Source: Rhabditoides inermis (Eukaryota; Nematoda; Chromadorea; Rhabditida; Rhabditidae). Taken from it: 64,000 nt of DNA. Positions 42,423-53,303 of this stretch are shown piece after piece. The notes beneath the pieces are model-generated. The model ran no database searches, was not told the DNA's origin, and saw only the letters and a program-made list of their open reading frames with translations. Where the stretch lies: positions 173,501 through 237,500 of the forward strand of contig CAWZYM010000148.1 of assembly GCA_963966185.1 (NCBI GenBank). The letters run 5' to 3'. Position 1 is the stretch's first letter. The number at the start of each line of letters is the position of its first letter. Position numbers and translations under genes: made by a program.

Positions 42423-43018
42423 TGTGACAGAGAGAGTATCTCTGTCTGTCGCATCTCACTCTGCGAGAGATGCTTACTCGACTCTAGTCTGATCACTCAT
42501 TGCAGCCAACGGCACGACGGGTGATCTACCGATACACCGGCGGGAACGCGGCCGATCGACTGATAACAAGCGGGAACAGGCGGGACTCGTGTCGTCCGTC
42601 CATTGGCCGAGACGCCACTACATGCCCCGCCCCCTTCCCTATATAAGCCACCCTCACCACTCAGTCAGGGGTTCAGTACGGCGGTAGCTGATACTCAGAT
42701 GCCAGTCCTGAGACCGTAGGTCCCACCATTGACCACCTGAGGGGTGCCGTCCCCGCGTCCACATTGGGGTTTTACCCCGTTCCCTATCCATTTCTCATTG
42801 TGTGCTTGTTATGCGAGATAAAGATGCCAAACATCTGTTCTTGTATTGCATTCACATTATGTCCCACGGGAACTAATGTGGACTACTGGTTTGTCATCAA
42901 CGGTAGTAGTTTGCGGTTTGATATCGAAGTCCTCTGGGTTGGCGCATCCGCTCACGCGGATGTCCCTAACAGGTAGGTCCTGGGCCGACCGGCGTTCACA
43001 CGTCCAAACACCTGTCAC
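42423..43018 (+). repeat. 5' LTR
   Basis: 596 bp, beginning TGTGACAG and ending CTGTCAC, an inverted pair. It holds a GC-rich box near 42623, a TATA box TATATAAG at 42640-42647 and an Inr-like TTCAGT near 42671, so transcription should start near 42670. One copy of the covarying hairpin lies just downstream at 42739. I see one difference from the 3' LTR. Confidence 0.97.
42640..42647 (+). promoter_or_regulatory. LTR TATA box
   Basis: TATATAAG about 30 bases before TTCAGT, in a GC-rich setting; repeated at the same place in the 3' LTR (52462). Confidence 0.7.
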
Positions 43019-45858
43019 TGATAGCAGCGAGTTCGGTTTTCTAGTAACTAGTTCTTATATAACAGTTGTAGCTACCTGTTTAGAACTTTTTACACGATCC
43101 ACCGATCGATTTTTGTGTGACCCCGCCCACCCCTTCCCTCTTTGTCTCCGCCCCCAGCCGGCCAGCTGCGGTGTGCGTGAGAGGAGAGAGGGAGAGTGTG
43201 ATCGATTTCAGTCATCAGGTAAAGTTGTACACCCGACGTGTGAGCGGCAATGTACTGTTCCGCAAGCGATCGATGGACGAGTCCGCGCAACCGCCAGCAT
43301 TGAACCACAACCACTGTGTGCACTGGACGGTCTGCGAAATGAGGTACGTTTCTCTCTCTCTTGAGAGGTGCCGCCCTCGCGTTCCCTCAACTCTTCATTT
43401 TCTCGTCTTTCCTGAAGGGTGCTGCCCCTGCGTTTTACCGAATACGAACATTTTTATTGCAACAGCCGCGAGGCTGGAGCGATCGTCAAGGTAAGCAGGA
43501 AGATGTGTTGTGTATCTCGCATAACACGCCCATCTCTCTTCACTCTCTGTCTTTCCATCTGAGGGGTGCCGTCCCCGTGTACGAATATAACTCTCTACAC
43601 TCCCGGAAACGGTGAGGCAGCGGTCAGCGGTGAACAGAGGGAGACAGAGAGAGGCGACAGCGAGCGAGCGAGAAGCAGAGTTGGGGCGATCGATTTCAGG
43701 TCAGGTAAAGTTGAGCATTTGATATGTGACCGGCGCTGTTTCGCGAGCAGCGACGGACTATCTCTTCGCTCTGTACCAGCTTCATTTGTTGTACATCGAC
43801 CCCGGAGAGGAGAACGATGAGGTGAGTGTGGTGTACTGTAGTTTGTGTTTTGGGTACTGTAGTTACTGTAGCAATACTGTAGCGGTACAGTACTTTCCCG
43901 TGTATTTTGTCTCGTTTATATGCGCTTTCTGCGGCTCCGGCTGGCAGGAAACGCTTTGTGTGAGCGAGTCAAATCGATGACCCCACACGCTCTCCCAGTA
44001 CAACTACTCATACTAGTTTTCCGGTTTTGTTTTGTAGTAATGTTTCTTTAATTATACCGTAGAGCGGGTAATGCTTTTTCAGCAACGTAACAGTTACAAT
44101 CCCCCGTTTAGATGGGTGGAGAGAGGGAGAGGGAGAACGACCCAGCGTAGGCCCTATTTTCTCTCACACCCTCTCTGCCCTTGTGTCTAGACGGCTCGCC
44201 GCGTTCAAAGAACGCGCAGAGTGCAATGTCCGCTCTCGAGTGTGCACTGATCACGCCATTCGACCGAGCAGACTACGCACAAGCGCCCGCCATTCGCCTT
44301 GCCATTCCGGCGACGCTCTAGTGATGGCAGCGGCTGCGGCGACTAGGGAGGTGACGTCATTTGTGGAGACGTGCCCGCACAAGGACTACATGGAGGTGGG
44401 TTGTTTTACCACTTTGTTTTGTCCGATTTATTAAGTCTACGTGACTAGTTATTGGGGTTTTGTGCACTACTAACTAGCGATACCATGGTAGTCACCAGTA
44501 TCGCGCCTATATAGGCGGGATGGGAACGCGCGGCGGTGGGACGCAATGCGAGAACCCTGCCCCGGCGCGCGCAGAGGATGGGCCTGACGTTGTGCCCTAC
44601 CCTCAAACAACTGCCCCCCAGATGCGGAGATTGAGTGGTATTTGCATATGTAAAGCGCTCTTTCAATGTAACGGGACAGAGACTGCCCTGGCCTAGCCCA
44701 GCCGAGGGACCTCCCCAGAGATCTCCGGGATCGGCGGAGGATCTGTGGCCGTGGGTTGGGGGATGACCTTCGCCCGAGGATACACATTGGTGGCATGTGT
44801 AGAAGATTTTAGATTTGTGGTAATATGATAGGTGATGAACTGCTGTACACAGTAGTCACTTCCCTCTGCTATGCACTTGTTTAGAGTCGCCAGACGGTAG
44901 CTTGCAATCGGAGTAGCACCGAGCAAGGGCGCCTCCGTTCTCCTATGTTCGGAGGGGCGGTGACGCTGCCCATGAGTCGCCGAACGACCATATGTACTAC
45001 AAACGGCTGACGCACCGAGGGCGTGGACTGCAGGCGCTGGATCACGGATCCAGGACTTGCGCTGCTTAGGACCACCTCGGGAGAGAGAAGAGAGACTGAG
45101 CTGATCTCTTGGCGCCTTCCGCCGAGTCGAGCAGCCTGGATGGGACAGCTCATGATCTTCTATAGGTGTAGGTTTTTTTCTGTATGCTTTCCCCCATCAC
45201 TCTCTATTATTTTTTTGCGCTTTTTCCGCCCCCTTTCTCTAAGTATTGATATCGATTGGTCGCTGCCAGTCAACATTGTTTCCACATTGTTCTCTCTATC
45301 GCCGCATCCTCATTGCGCGCATATCTTTTCTCCTTATCATCACGCCATTTGCCTCACATGCTTTTGTCGTGTTTTCGGGTACGCGCCGCCAGTTCGTGTA
45401 GACCCATGAAGCATCACAGTAATGTGGCGTTTTGCAGGTCACACTCGCTCTTGTGATTTCGATTTTCGCGTGGTATAGTTTTCGCTATTTCTATCCGTCT
45501 TTCTTTCCTCGAGAGGTGCCATCCTCGCGTTCGCATTACATTTCATCCGTCTTTCTATTCCTTGAAGGGTGTTGTCCCTGCGTTCAACCGAATAACCACA
45601 ACTTGTCGCAAAAGCCGCAAGGCCAGAGCGATCATCGGTCAACAACAAGGTAAACAGGTAAGCGGTGGGTGTATTGTGGCTCGCACATAATACACTGGTA
45701 TCTCTCTCTCTTGCTCCATCATCTTTGTCTATTCCTGAAGGGTGCCGTCCCTGCGTCTCGACTTATATCTTTCCTTATAACAATCAACAGGATAACAGTC
45801 GAGTGGGGAGAGAGACCAGCGGAAGTGAGCGAGAGTGAGATAGAGAACAGCGATCGAT
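43019..45858 (+). other. long leader of the LTR element with internal duplications
   Basis: Between the 5' LTR and the gag start there are two related blocks, about 43360-43720 and 45505-45860, each with three copies of the covarying hairpin and similar sequence after them (for example GCCGCGAGGC versus GCCGCAAGGC, then GGAGCGATC versus AGAGCGATC). Short open pieces with donor-like ends occur (YLFALYQLHLLYIDPGEEND before 43822; TSFVETCPHKDYME before 44396), but no continuous gene is seen. Confidence 0.6.
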
Positions 45859-46799
45859 ATGCCAGGTGAGACATCCGGAAACAGCAGGTCGCCGGCGACA
45901 CCGGCGCACCCCGAGTTTAACATGGACCAGTTCCTGCAGAACAACAGGCTGCAGAGGAGCGCGTTAGCAGAGTTGAACACTGCGGCGAGTGGCGTGAAGG
46001 ACATCATCCTTCCTTCCGATCTGGCCGCGGTGCGCGACGCCATGACCAAGGCCGTCGCCGAGGCGTACATCAACGGAGACGACCAGGAGAAGGCGTTCAA
46101 CGAGGCGCTTGAGGCAATCCGCGCGAGAACTGAGGCGACTGACGCCGACATTCTTTCCATCAGTCAGCAGATTGCGGAGGTGCAGGCGATCTACGCGGAC
46201 GCCAGTTCGCCCGAGCGCCCGTCTACATTCACCGGCGAGAACCCGGCGGAGTGGAAGGGATTCAAGAGAAACTTTGAGGACATCATGCGAACCCGCAGCG
46301 TGCGCCTCACCACCGAACGCAAAGCGGCCACCCTCAAGGGGTGTCTGCGCAGCTCCGCTCGCAACAGCATCGAAACGATGCCGGAAGCGAACAGAGACGA
46401 CTATGACAAGATCATCGCCTTCCTCGACAAGAGATACAACAGCGTATCGGCGCGCCGCACAGGCGCAGGTGCGCAACATTTTCATGAGAGAGGGTGAGTT
46501 CGTTCTGAACTTTGAGGATCGACTGCGCACCGCGTTCGAGACCGCGTATCCAAACGACCCGAGGAGCTACTTCAACAAGGCTCTTCTGGAAGCGTTTGTG
46601 ATAAAACTGCCCCTCGAGATCAGCGCTCGGGTGCAGTTAGCCGACTCGGAGACACTGGATCAGGCAAGGGATCTCGCGTGCCGTGCGATCGCGATTCGAG
46701 ACGAAACCAACAGGATTCGGATGGAGAACGAGAGGGATCGTCAAGTGATGGTTGCAGCGATGAAAGCCAAGCAACAGCCGGTGGACGAGGTAGCCAATT
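45859..46799 (+). pseudogene. gag-like capsid region, frameshifted
   Basis: An ATG at 45859 opens a frame with a coiled N-terminus and the retrotransposon gag pattern (TFTGENPAEWKGFKRNFEDI). Near 46455 the homologous reading moves to another frame and continues through NIFMREGEFVLNFEDRLR to about 46799. A further shift is needed to reach the zinc knuckle. The changes could be inactivating, programmed, or removed by a short intron starting at GTAGCC (46789). I describe the breaks only. Confidence 0.8.
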
Positions 46800-46839
46800 T
46801 TTTTGTCTATGTTGTTTGAAGGGAATTCGAATGGAACAT

Positions 46840-48095
46840 GAGAGAGTGCGCGCCTTCTGCACAACAACAACTACGGTGGAAGCAACGGAGAGAGTAGGAG
46901 AGTTTATAACAAGAAGAACAACAGGCACCAGCCCACTCAGAGCACGGTGCAGTGCTGGGAGTGTCACCAGCTTGGTCATTACAGGAATAGATGTCCTCTG
47001 AGGCAGCAGAACGCTCAGCACGCGTCGCAGCAGTATCAGCAGCAGCCGGCGTCGCAGCCGCAACAGCGGTATGTTCAGCAGCAGCAGTTATCGCCGCAGC
47101 AGCAGTTCATGCCGCAGCAACACTTTGCGCCGCAGCAACACTTTGCGCCGCAGCAACACTTTGCGCCGCAACAGCAGTCGCAACAGACGGGACGGCCTAC
47201 TGTCCGCGTCGTCGACGCGTACTCATCCGACTCCCTTTCAGAGGTGGATGATCCCCGTCGACAGCTGCAGAATGCCAAGACAGAGCTGGGATACATGACT
47301 GAAGCCAAGGATAACTTGGCAACACAGGCGGCTCTTTATAAGAAGAGGAGCGAGGAGCTGCACGACCGCTGGGTGGACAAGGCTTCCGAGATGGCACCTC
47401 AGGTGAACACGCTGAGGGTGAGTGCCAGGAAGTCGAGTGGAGCCAAGGCCCACGTGGGTTTGCTTATGCTTGCAGCTATCGCGCTTCTGATGGGAGGCGC
47501 GAGTGCATGCGAGTGCGAGCAGATGGGCAACAACAGCAACATCGGCACGCCACAGGAGGTACCGATCACGATCCGGGGCCCGCTGCTGGTCATCAACCAC
47601 TCGAGTATGATGAGCCACGAAAGCGTTAGCTGGATGAGTATGATCATTGCAGGTGGATCCTACCTGTGGGTGGCCTTGTGCTGTTTCTACCTGACGATCA
47701 GGATGGGCGGATACATTGTGCGCGGCAGGAGGACAGACTCTCCGCACAATCACGCAATCACTGAGGCGTCGGAGGTGGACAACCACAACAACAACGAGGA
47801 GGAGGGATCCGAGGGAACCGACTCCAGTCGCCCCATCACTCCGTTCTGGCAGGAGATGCGCGAGACGGGGATGCTCGTCATCAGCAACACTGCTGGACAG
47901 GAGAGTGCGGGAGATGCGACGAGCGACGAAGAGCCGAACGACTCTTGCGTCGAACACACGGACGATTCAGAGAGTGAGTTCGAAGCTCAACAACAACAAC
48001 AACAACAACGGTACGCCGCAGGAGGTACCGATCACGATCCGGGGCCCGCTGCTGGTCATCAATCACTCGAGTATGATGAACCACGAAAGCGTTAG
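46840..48095 (+). pseudogene. zinc-knuckle nucleocapsid and hydrophobic segment (copy 1)
   Basis: The frame contains the CCHC knuckle CWECHQLGHYRNRC (about 46949), a Gln-rich region with three tandem QHFAPQ units (47116-47170), a coiled segment, then a hydrophobic stretch (GLLMLAAIALLMGGASACEC, about 47458) and a second one (LWVALCCFYLTIRM, about 47665). The frame runs into a (CAA)n tract at 47990-48010, after which the duplicated DNA is read in a wrong frame and stops. Confidence 0.8.
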
Positions 48096-48455
48096 CTGGA
48101 TGAGTATGATCATTGCAGGTGGATCCTACCTGTGGGTGACCTTGTGCTGTTTCTACCTGACGATCAGGATGTGCGGATACATTGTGCGTGGCAGGAGAAC
48201 AAACCCTCCGCACAATCAAGCAATCACTGAGGCGTCGGAGGTGGACAACCACAACAACAACGAGGAGGAGGGATCCGAGGAAACCAACTCCAGTCGCCCC
48301 ATCACTCCGTTCCGGCAGGAGATGCGCGAGACGGGGATGTTCGCGATCAACAACGCCGCCGGACGGGAGAGTGAGGGAGATGCGACGAGCGACGGAGAGC
48401 CGAACGACTCTTGCGTCAAATACAAGGACAATTCGGAGAGTGAGATCGAGGCTGC
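47543..48455 (+). repeat. tandem duplication of the hydrophobic segment, unit about 466 bp
   Basis: Bases 47543-48008 and 48009-48455 are direct copies offset by 466, both starting ACGCC(A/G)CAGGAGGTACCGATC. They differ at scattered sites, roughly one in twenty by eye, clearly more than the LTR pair, so the duplication predates this insertion. Confidence 0.85.
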
Positions 48456-49519
48456 ACTCTGCGGGGACGACTGCGAGAGGTACGTGACCATTGACTACAA
48501 CAGGGTCATGCAGCACTTGCCGGTCGAATGGAGCACCGCGGACAATCCGACGGGCGACACTGAGGAAAAGCAGTTCTTCGACACTCTCGAGCCGGATACG
48601 GAAATGGCAGACGTCATGTGCGCTGACAGGGTGAGCTGTGGCATGTTCTCACTGAACGCGCCGTGCGAGATCAACGACTGCAGGATGCTTGCGCTATTCG
48701 ACACGGGAGCCAATGTGAGTGTGTGTGCCACACCTCTGTGACGCCGCTCATTGGTGTGTTCAATTTCGACGCGCCCGGCATCGAGTCGGCAACGGGACCG
48801 TCCGGCGGGCCGGTGAAGTTGTGGGATAGAAGCTCACCAACATTAAGATCACCGGTATCAACCATCCCACCGTGGTGAACTTCTCTCGCACCATGGCCAA
48901 GCCGATGGACGTGGAGGGATTTCGAATTATCCTCGGAAACGACTTCCTCGCCCGGCTGCCCCGTTGGTCAATCGATTATCGCAACCGGCGATTCGAGGTG
49001 GGAGGCGACAGTATCCCCATCGTCACCATGATCGACGTACCCGTCAAGAAGGACGGACTCGCGAGCATCATCGCCCGCGACACTCAGGTAGTCAAGGCGG
49101 GACATGAATCATTCGTCGATTGCAGCATCATCTCGGATGAGGAAGGCAACGACTGGTGCACCGACGGCGTGGGAGAGGTGTTCCTTGAGAACAACCTCTA
49201 CACGCAGCCGACCGTTCTCAACGGGAAGGGAGGCGAGCTCCTCATTGCCAACGGCACCAGCAAGGACGTGGTCATCTACAAAGGCCAGTTCCTGGCAGAC
49301 GCAGTCCCCTGCTTCCGGCCGAACAGAATGCTGTCTCCGCGTGTCAGTTACGATCGGATCTCCAACCGAGCTGCCAGCCGGCGCCCGCGCAATCCGCGAG
49401 CGCGCCGCACAGGTACTCAGGCTTGCGGCGACGCGACAAGAGGAGTCAGACTGCGAGCAGATCCCCAACGGGATCGACGTGAAGGTGGAACAGGAGGGGG
49501 AGGAGCCAGCTTCTGGTGA
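48000..49519 (+). pseudogene. second hydrophobic copy and aspartic protease, interrupted
   Basis: The frame 47716-48741 reads the second copy correctly and goes on to the retropepsin active site LFDTGANVSV at about 48697, then stops at 48739-48741. Protease homology resumes in another frame from 48872 (GFRIILGNDFLARLPRWSID), followed by a conserved-looking linker domain to 49519. The protease is therefore split between two frames. Confidence 0.8.
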
Positions 49520-49583
49520 TCTTCCAACCGACGTCTTCGTGCCGGACATGAGCGGCAGCATTCTCAACGACGACTAGAAGACG

Positions 49584-50349
49584 ATGATGGCTGAGCTGTT
49601 CAAGCAGTTCAGTGACGTCATGTCAACCTCTTCGTATGACTTGGGATCATACGAGGCCGACCTCATTGAGATCGATCTGCACACCGACGCCGAGACGAAT
49701 TATAGAGCTCGAAACAGCCGGGTACCTATGAAGTACCTCAAGGAGGTAGACAAACATTCCGGAATTCTCGAGAGACGGCAGCTACGTGAAGACGCTTCTC
49801 CGCACATTTCGGGTGGTATGGATGAAAGCCGAGCGGGAGGCCGAAGTGGCAAGGAATAGAATGGCCACTAAGCTGCCATCTCACCTAAAGCCGCTAGAGA
49901 TCAACGTTAGTGATCGCGTCTAACTCAAGAACTACAACAGGACGAAAGGAGTCAGCGACAAGCTGATCCTTCCTTGGAAGGGTCAGTATAGAGTGCTGGA
50001 GATTGAGCACCCATACGTCACTTTCAAGAGCTGCGTCGCTCAGGAGGTACCAAGGAGGGTGCACAAGGACTAGCTGAAGAAGTGCTTCGAGCTGGAGGGC
50101 CCGATATGGAGCAGACGCCGACTCTCGGAGAGCGAGAGAGAGGCGCTCCGACAGGCAGGCGCCCAGCCAGCTGACCAGCCCGGCAAAGTCAAGCCGAGCG
50201 ACGGACCGCACAAGACGGATCCAAATCTGGATGAAGAGCAGTCGGCAACTGAAGAGTTCGTGCGGCAGAAGAATCCGAGACGCGGCAAGTACAACAAGAA
50301 CCAGATTTGCGCGCCACGCCCTCGCGATTCCATCGAGGAGTCTCAGTGA
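49584..50349 (+). pseudogene. remnant of pol: start of RT region joined to integrase C-terminus
   Basis: From 49584 the frame reads as the segment just before a Ty3/gypsy reverse transcriptase (LFKQFSDVMSTSSYDLGSYE, then a YRVP-like RNSRVPMKYL). Near 49760-49800 it passes abruptly to sequence like the end of the integrase core and the SH3-like C-terminal domain (KGVSDKLILPWKGQYRVLEI), with in-frame stops at 49921 and 50071. The whole catalytic part of pol is deleted. Confidence 0.8.
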
Positions 50350-52232
50350 GTCAGCTAATCGACTTTCAGCGACATTGTCATTTTCTTTTAGTGTAAGATT
50401 TTCAATTTCTTTTATATATCATTTGCTTCCCTTATGCGTTATTCATACACAGCGTTCGTGGCTGCGCGCGCCGTTATTTCCAGCTGCGCGGCCGGTCCCT
50501 CGATCCCCAGCAAAGAGGGAGAAAGAGAGATTCGCTCCCCCGAAGAAGCTAGAGCAGTTTTCGCAATCACCAGCAGGCGCTTGCAAAGGGGGGAGGCGAC
50601 GGCAGACAGGCAGATGCGACGCGGAGCGGATGCGAAGCGGTCAATCGATGAAGCATGCCCAGCGCGCAGCCTGGCGAGAGCGCGACATCGGGGGTGCAGA
50701 CGACAGGCCTATGCGCAGTGGCAAACCCCGCCCACAATCGCACCACTCTGCCCCGATAGTCACGCCGCGACCGGCCGTTTACGCGTGTATTAGACCGCTG
50801 TGGTCACTACCAAGCAGTCCAACGACACCAGCATGGACATGCCCGGGGAGATCAGGACGGGTGAGTCGTTTTGTAATCATTCATTTTGAGTCATTCATTC
50901 TCTTATCAGTTTGTGCTTCGTTAGCTTTTATTTTATAAGTTTTCGTTATTAGCGTTTTGTAGTTTCATTCAGTTGCATTATATAAGTTTAGAACATTTGT
51001 GTTAGTTTAGAAATTTTTTTTGTACCAGTTAGAACAGTTTAGTTGCATTTTGTGTGTTTTGTTTATTATGCATTATTTGTTTGAATTGGGTTGCATCGAT
51101 TTATCGATTGCAACACAGTTCTGTACATTGTAAACTGTATTCGCAGGTTCAGCCCCACTGGACCCGGCTAGCAATAGCTGCAGCAGCAGAACCGAGGGAG
51201 CGCACCGGGTCGCCAAGGCAGGCGCGCCGATCGGGCGGACCAGCTCCAGCTTCTACGGGAGCGAAATCACCTACTCGGTCTGCTGGCAGGAGACCGGCAA
51301 AATTGAGGGGTGCTGTCCCCGCGTTTCCCCTATAAACCACTAACAAAACCAAGGTGAGTTGAGGGAGAAACCGGGAGCTACCACTCGTTTGTAGGTTCTT
51401 CGTCTGCAACGAGTTCGCTGCCAACGACAAGGCCTACTCTCGACTACGACGTCGATCAGACCAAGGAGGTTCTTGCGGGTCGCCGGAACATCGAGCTGAT
51501 CACCGGTTCGACCAACTGCGAGGTGTTCTGCGCCGCGCACAAGCTGGCAAGGACAAGAGACCAATAAGCCTTCCGGTTCACCAACGGTGGACCACAGGTA
51601 TGAGACTAAGGGTCATTTTTTGAGGGAGTGCGACAAACTTTCAGTCAACCCACTTGTTCAGGAGCTGGTGGACTCAGCCATCAAGGTTGGGATCTCACTG
51701 ACTCGGCAGCTCTGCGGAAATCCGTCAAGGACAGCGGCGATACCAGCAAGGTGGCGCCCGGCAACGTCAACATTGACGAGGATCTTACAAGCCCCGCCGG
51801 CAACGGCGAGATCGAGCCGCAACTCGGTAGCCGCGACACCGAGAAGGTGGTGCACAGAAGCGCCGCCCCAAGATGGTTTCATTGACAAACCAGCTGGTTT
51901 GGATCCTAGCGGTGCGACAGCCGGACACCCGAGCGACCAACGCCCTTGATCGCTCGACAGAGAGAGCAGCACCAGGAACAAACCCGAGTGCTTTCTCCGC
52001 GTCAGCGTTGGAGCGCCATTTCTCCATTGAACGAGCCGTGCCAACAGGAACGCCAACCAGCAGCAGCTGTGCGGCACGCGTCAAGCAGTCCAGCTGCAAG
52101 ACCAACGGGCCAACCAAGGTTGCCAACATCACGTCATCAGCCGAGGTATCTGAAGAGTTTGAGTGAGAGCGATTGCGGCTCTGACTCTCTGCGGTCAGGC
52201 CTTGTGTCCGTCCGCCGGGAGTCGGACGCTGC
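50350..52232 (+). other. 3' internal region of the LTR element
   Basis: No domain recognised. A short frame near 51440-51566 (DYDVDQTKEVLAGRRNIELI) ends with a stop at 51564. One hairpin copy is at 51305. Whether this once held an envelope-like or other third gene cannot be said. Confidence 0.5.
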
Positions 52233-52244
52233 AAAGGGGGAAGG
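52233..52244 (+). promoter_or_regulatory. polypurine tract
   Basis: AAAGGGGGAAGG directly before the TG of the 3' LTR, the expected primer for plus-strand synthesis. Confidence 0.85.
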
Positions 52245-52840
52245 TGTGACAGAGAGAGTATCTCTGTCTGTCGCATCTCACTCTGCGAGAGATGCTTACT
52301 CGACTCTAGTCTGATCACTCATTGCAGCCAACGGCACGACGGGTGATCTACCGATACACCGGCGGGAACGCGGCCGATCGACTGATAACAAGCGGGAACA
52401 GGCGGGACTCGTGTCGTCCGTCCATTGGCCGAGACGCCACTACATGCCCCGCCCCCTTCCCTATATAAGCCACCCTCACCACTCAGTCAGGGGTTCAGTA
52501 CGGCGGTAGCTGATACTCAGATGCCAGTCCTGAGACCGTAGGTCCCACCATTGACCACCTGAGAGGTGCCGTCCCCGCGTCCACATTGGGGTTTTACCCC
52601 GTTCCCTATCCATTTCTCATTGTGTGCTTGTTATGCGAGATAAAGATGCCAAACATCTGTTCTTGTATTGCATTCACATTATGTCCCACGGGAACTAATG
52701 TGGACTACTGGTTTGTCATCAACGGTAGTAGTTTGCGGTTTGATATCGAAGTCCTCTGGGTTGGCGCATCCGCTCACGCGGATGTCCCTAACAGGTAGGT
52801 CCTGGGCCGACCGGCGTTCACACGTCCAAACACCTGTCAC
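52245..52840 (+). repeat. 3' LTR
   Basis: 596 bp, matching the 5' LTR except for one visible change, G to A inside the hairpin stem at 52564. Followed by TCATC. Confidence 0.97.
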
Positions 52841-52845
52841 TCATC
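52841..52845 (+). repeat. target-site duplication TCATC (right)
   Basis: Matches 42418-42422. Confidence 0.9.
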
Positions 52846-53230
52846 GTACACTTACTGACTCACATTCAGTCACACACACACACATTGAACGAGAAACATT
52901 CATCTACCTGAATCGACCTGAAGTGCGAGCATAAGTTTTTTTTCCTTGGGTTTTTGAATTGAATGGAATGTGGAAGTTCACTGATATGATATTGTCTTTC
53001 TACCCATAGAAAATATCCTACTTGTGGACCACATCACTGAATGTATAGATGTTGATATTCGATCGATATCCATCGATATTTTCATAAATGAGTAGCAACT
53101 CCAGTAAACCAACTCTGCGAGGACCGATATCCACTCCGCGCGGGCCTTTTTCTAACGGAGGATTTTTCTCTCACATTGTCTCTCACACACATTGTTGTAG
53201 TAAATGGCTTGCAAAAAAAACAAAAACAAC

Positions 53231-53303
53231 TGATCCCAGCCGGGATCGAACCGGCGACCTTCTGCGTGTAAAGCAGACGTGATAACCACTACACCATGAG
53301 ACC
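53231..53303 (-). tRNA. tRNA-Val(TAC): tRNA-Val (anticodon TAC), second copy
   Basis: All 73 bases match the copy at 30176-30248, with the same cloverleaf. A long T-run follows on the gene strand (plus-strand AAAAAAAA at 53213-53220). The flanks of the two copies share only the first few bases after the gene. Confidence 0.95.

Larger units (their letters stand above)
42423..52840 (+). mobile_element. Ty3/gypsy-like LTR retrotransposon, pol-deleted
   Basis: A 10.4-kb element with near-identical 596-bp LTRs and a TCATC duplication. Order inside: a 2.8-kb leader, gag-like region with a zinc knuckle, a duplicated hydrophobic segment, an aspartic protease split by a stop, the start of the reverse-transcriptase region, then directly the integrase C-terminal region. 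Reverse transcriptase catalytic core, RNase H and integrase core are missing, so it is nonautonomous and would need enzymes from another copy. Similar LTRs indicate a recent insertion. A purine tract precedes the 3' LTR. No standard TGG-initial primer-binding site follows the 5' LTR. Confidence 0.95.

Noticed and set aside
42764..42976. 70-codon frame identical in both LTRs
   Set aside because: It needs a TTG start, lies in LTR promoter-leader DNA, and its identity simply reflects LTR identity.
47238..48516. Long antisense frames over the LTR element
   Set aside because: Shadows of the sense coding region with its biased codon use; no antisense domain recognised.
42739..51323. Recurring 19-mers as a CRISPR-like array
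   Set aside because: Irregular spacing of tens to thousands of bases inside a retroelement in eukaryotic DNA; they are RNA hairpins, not an array.
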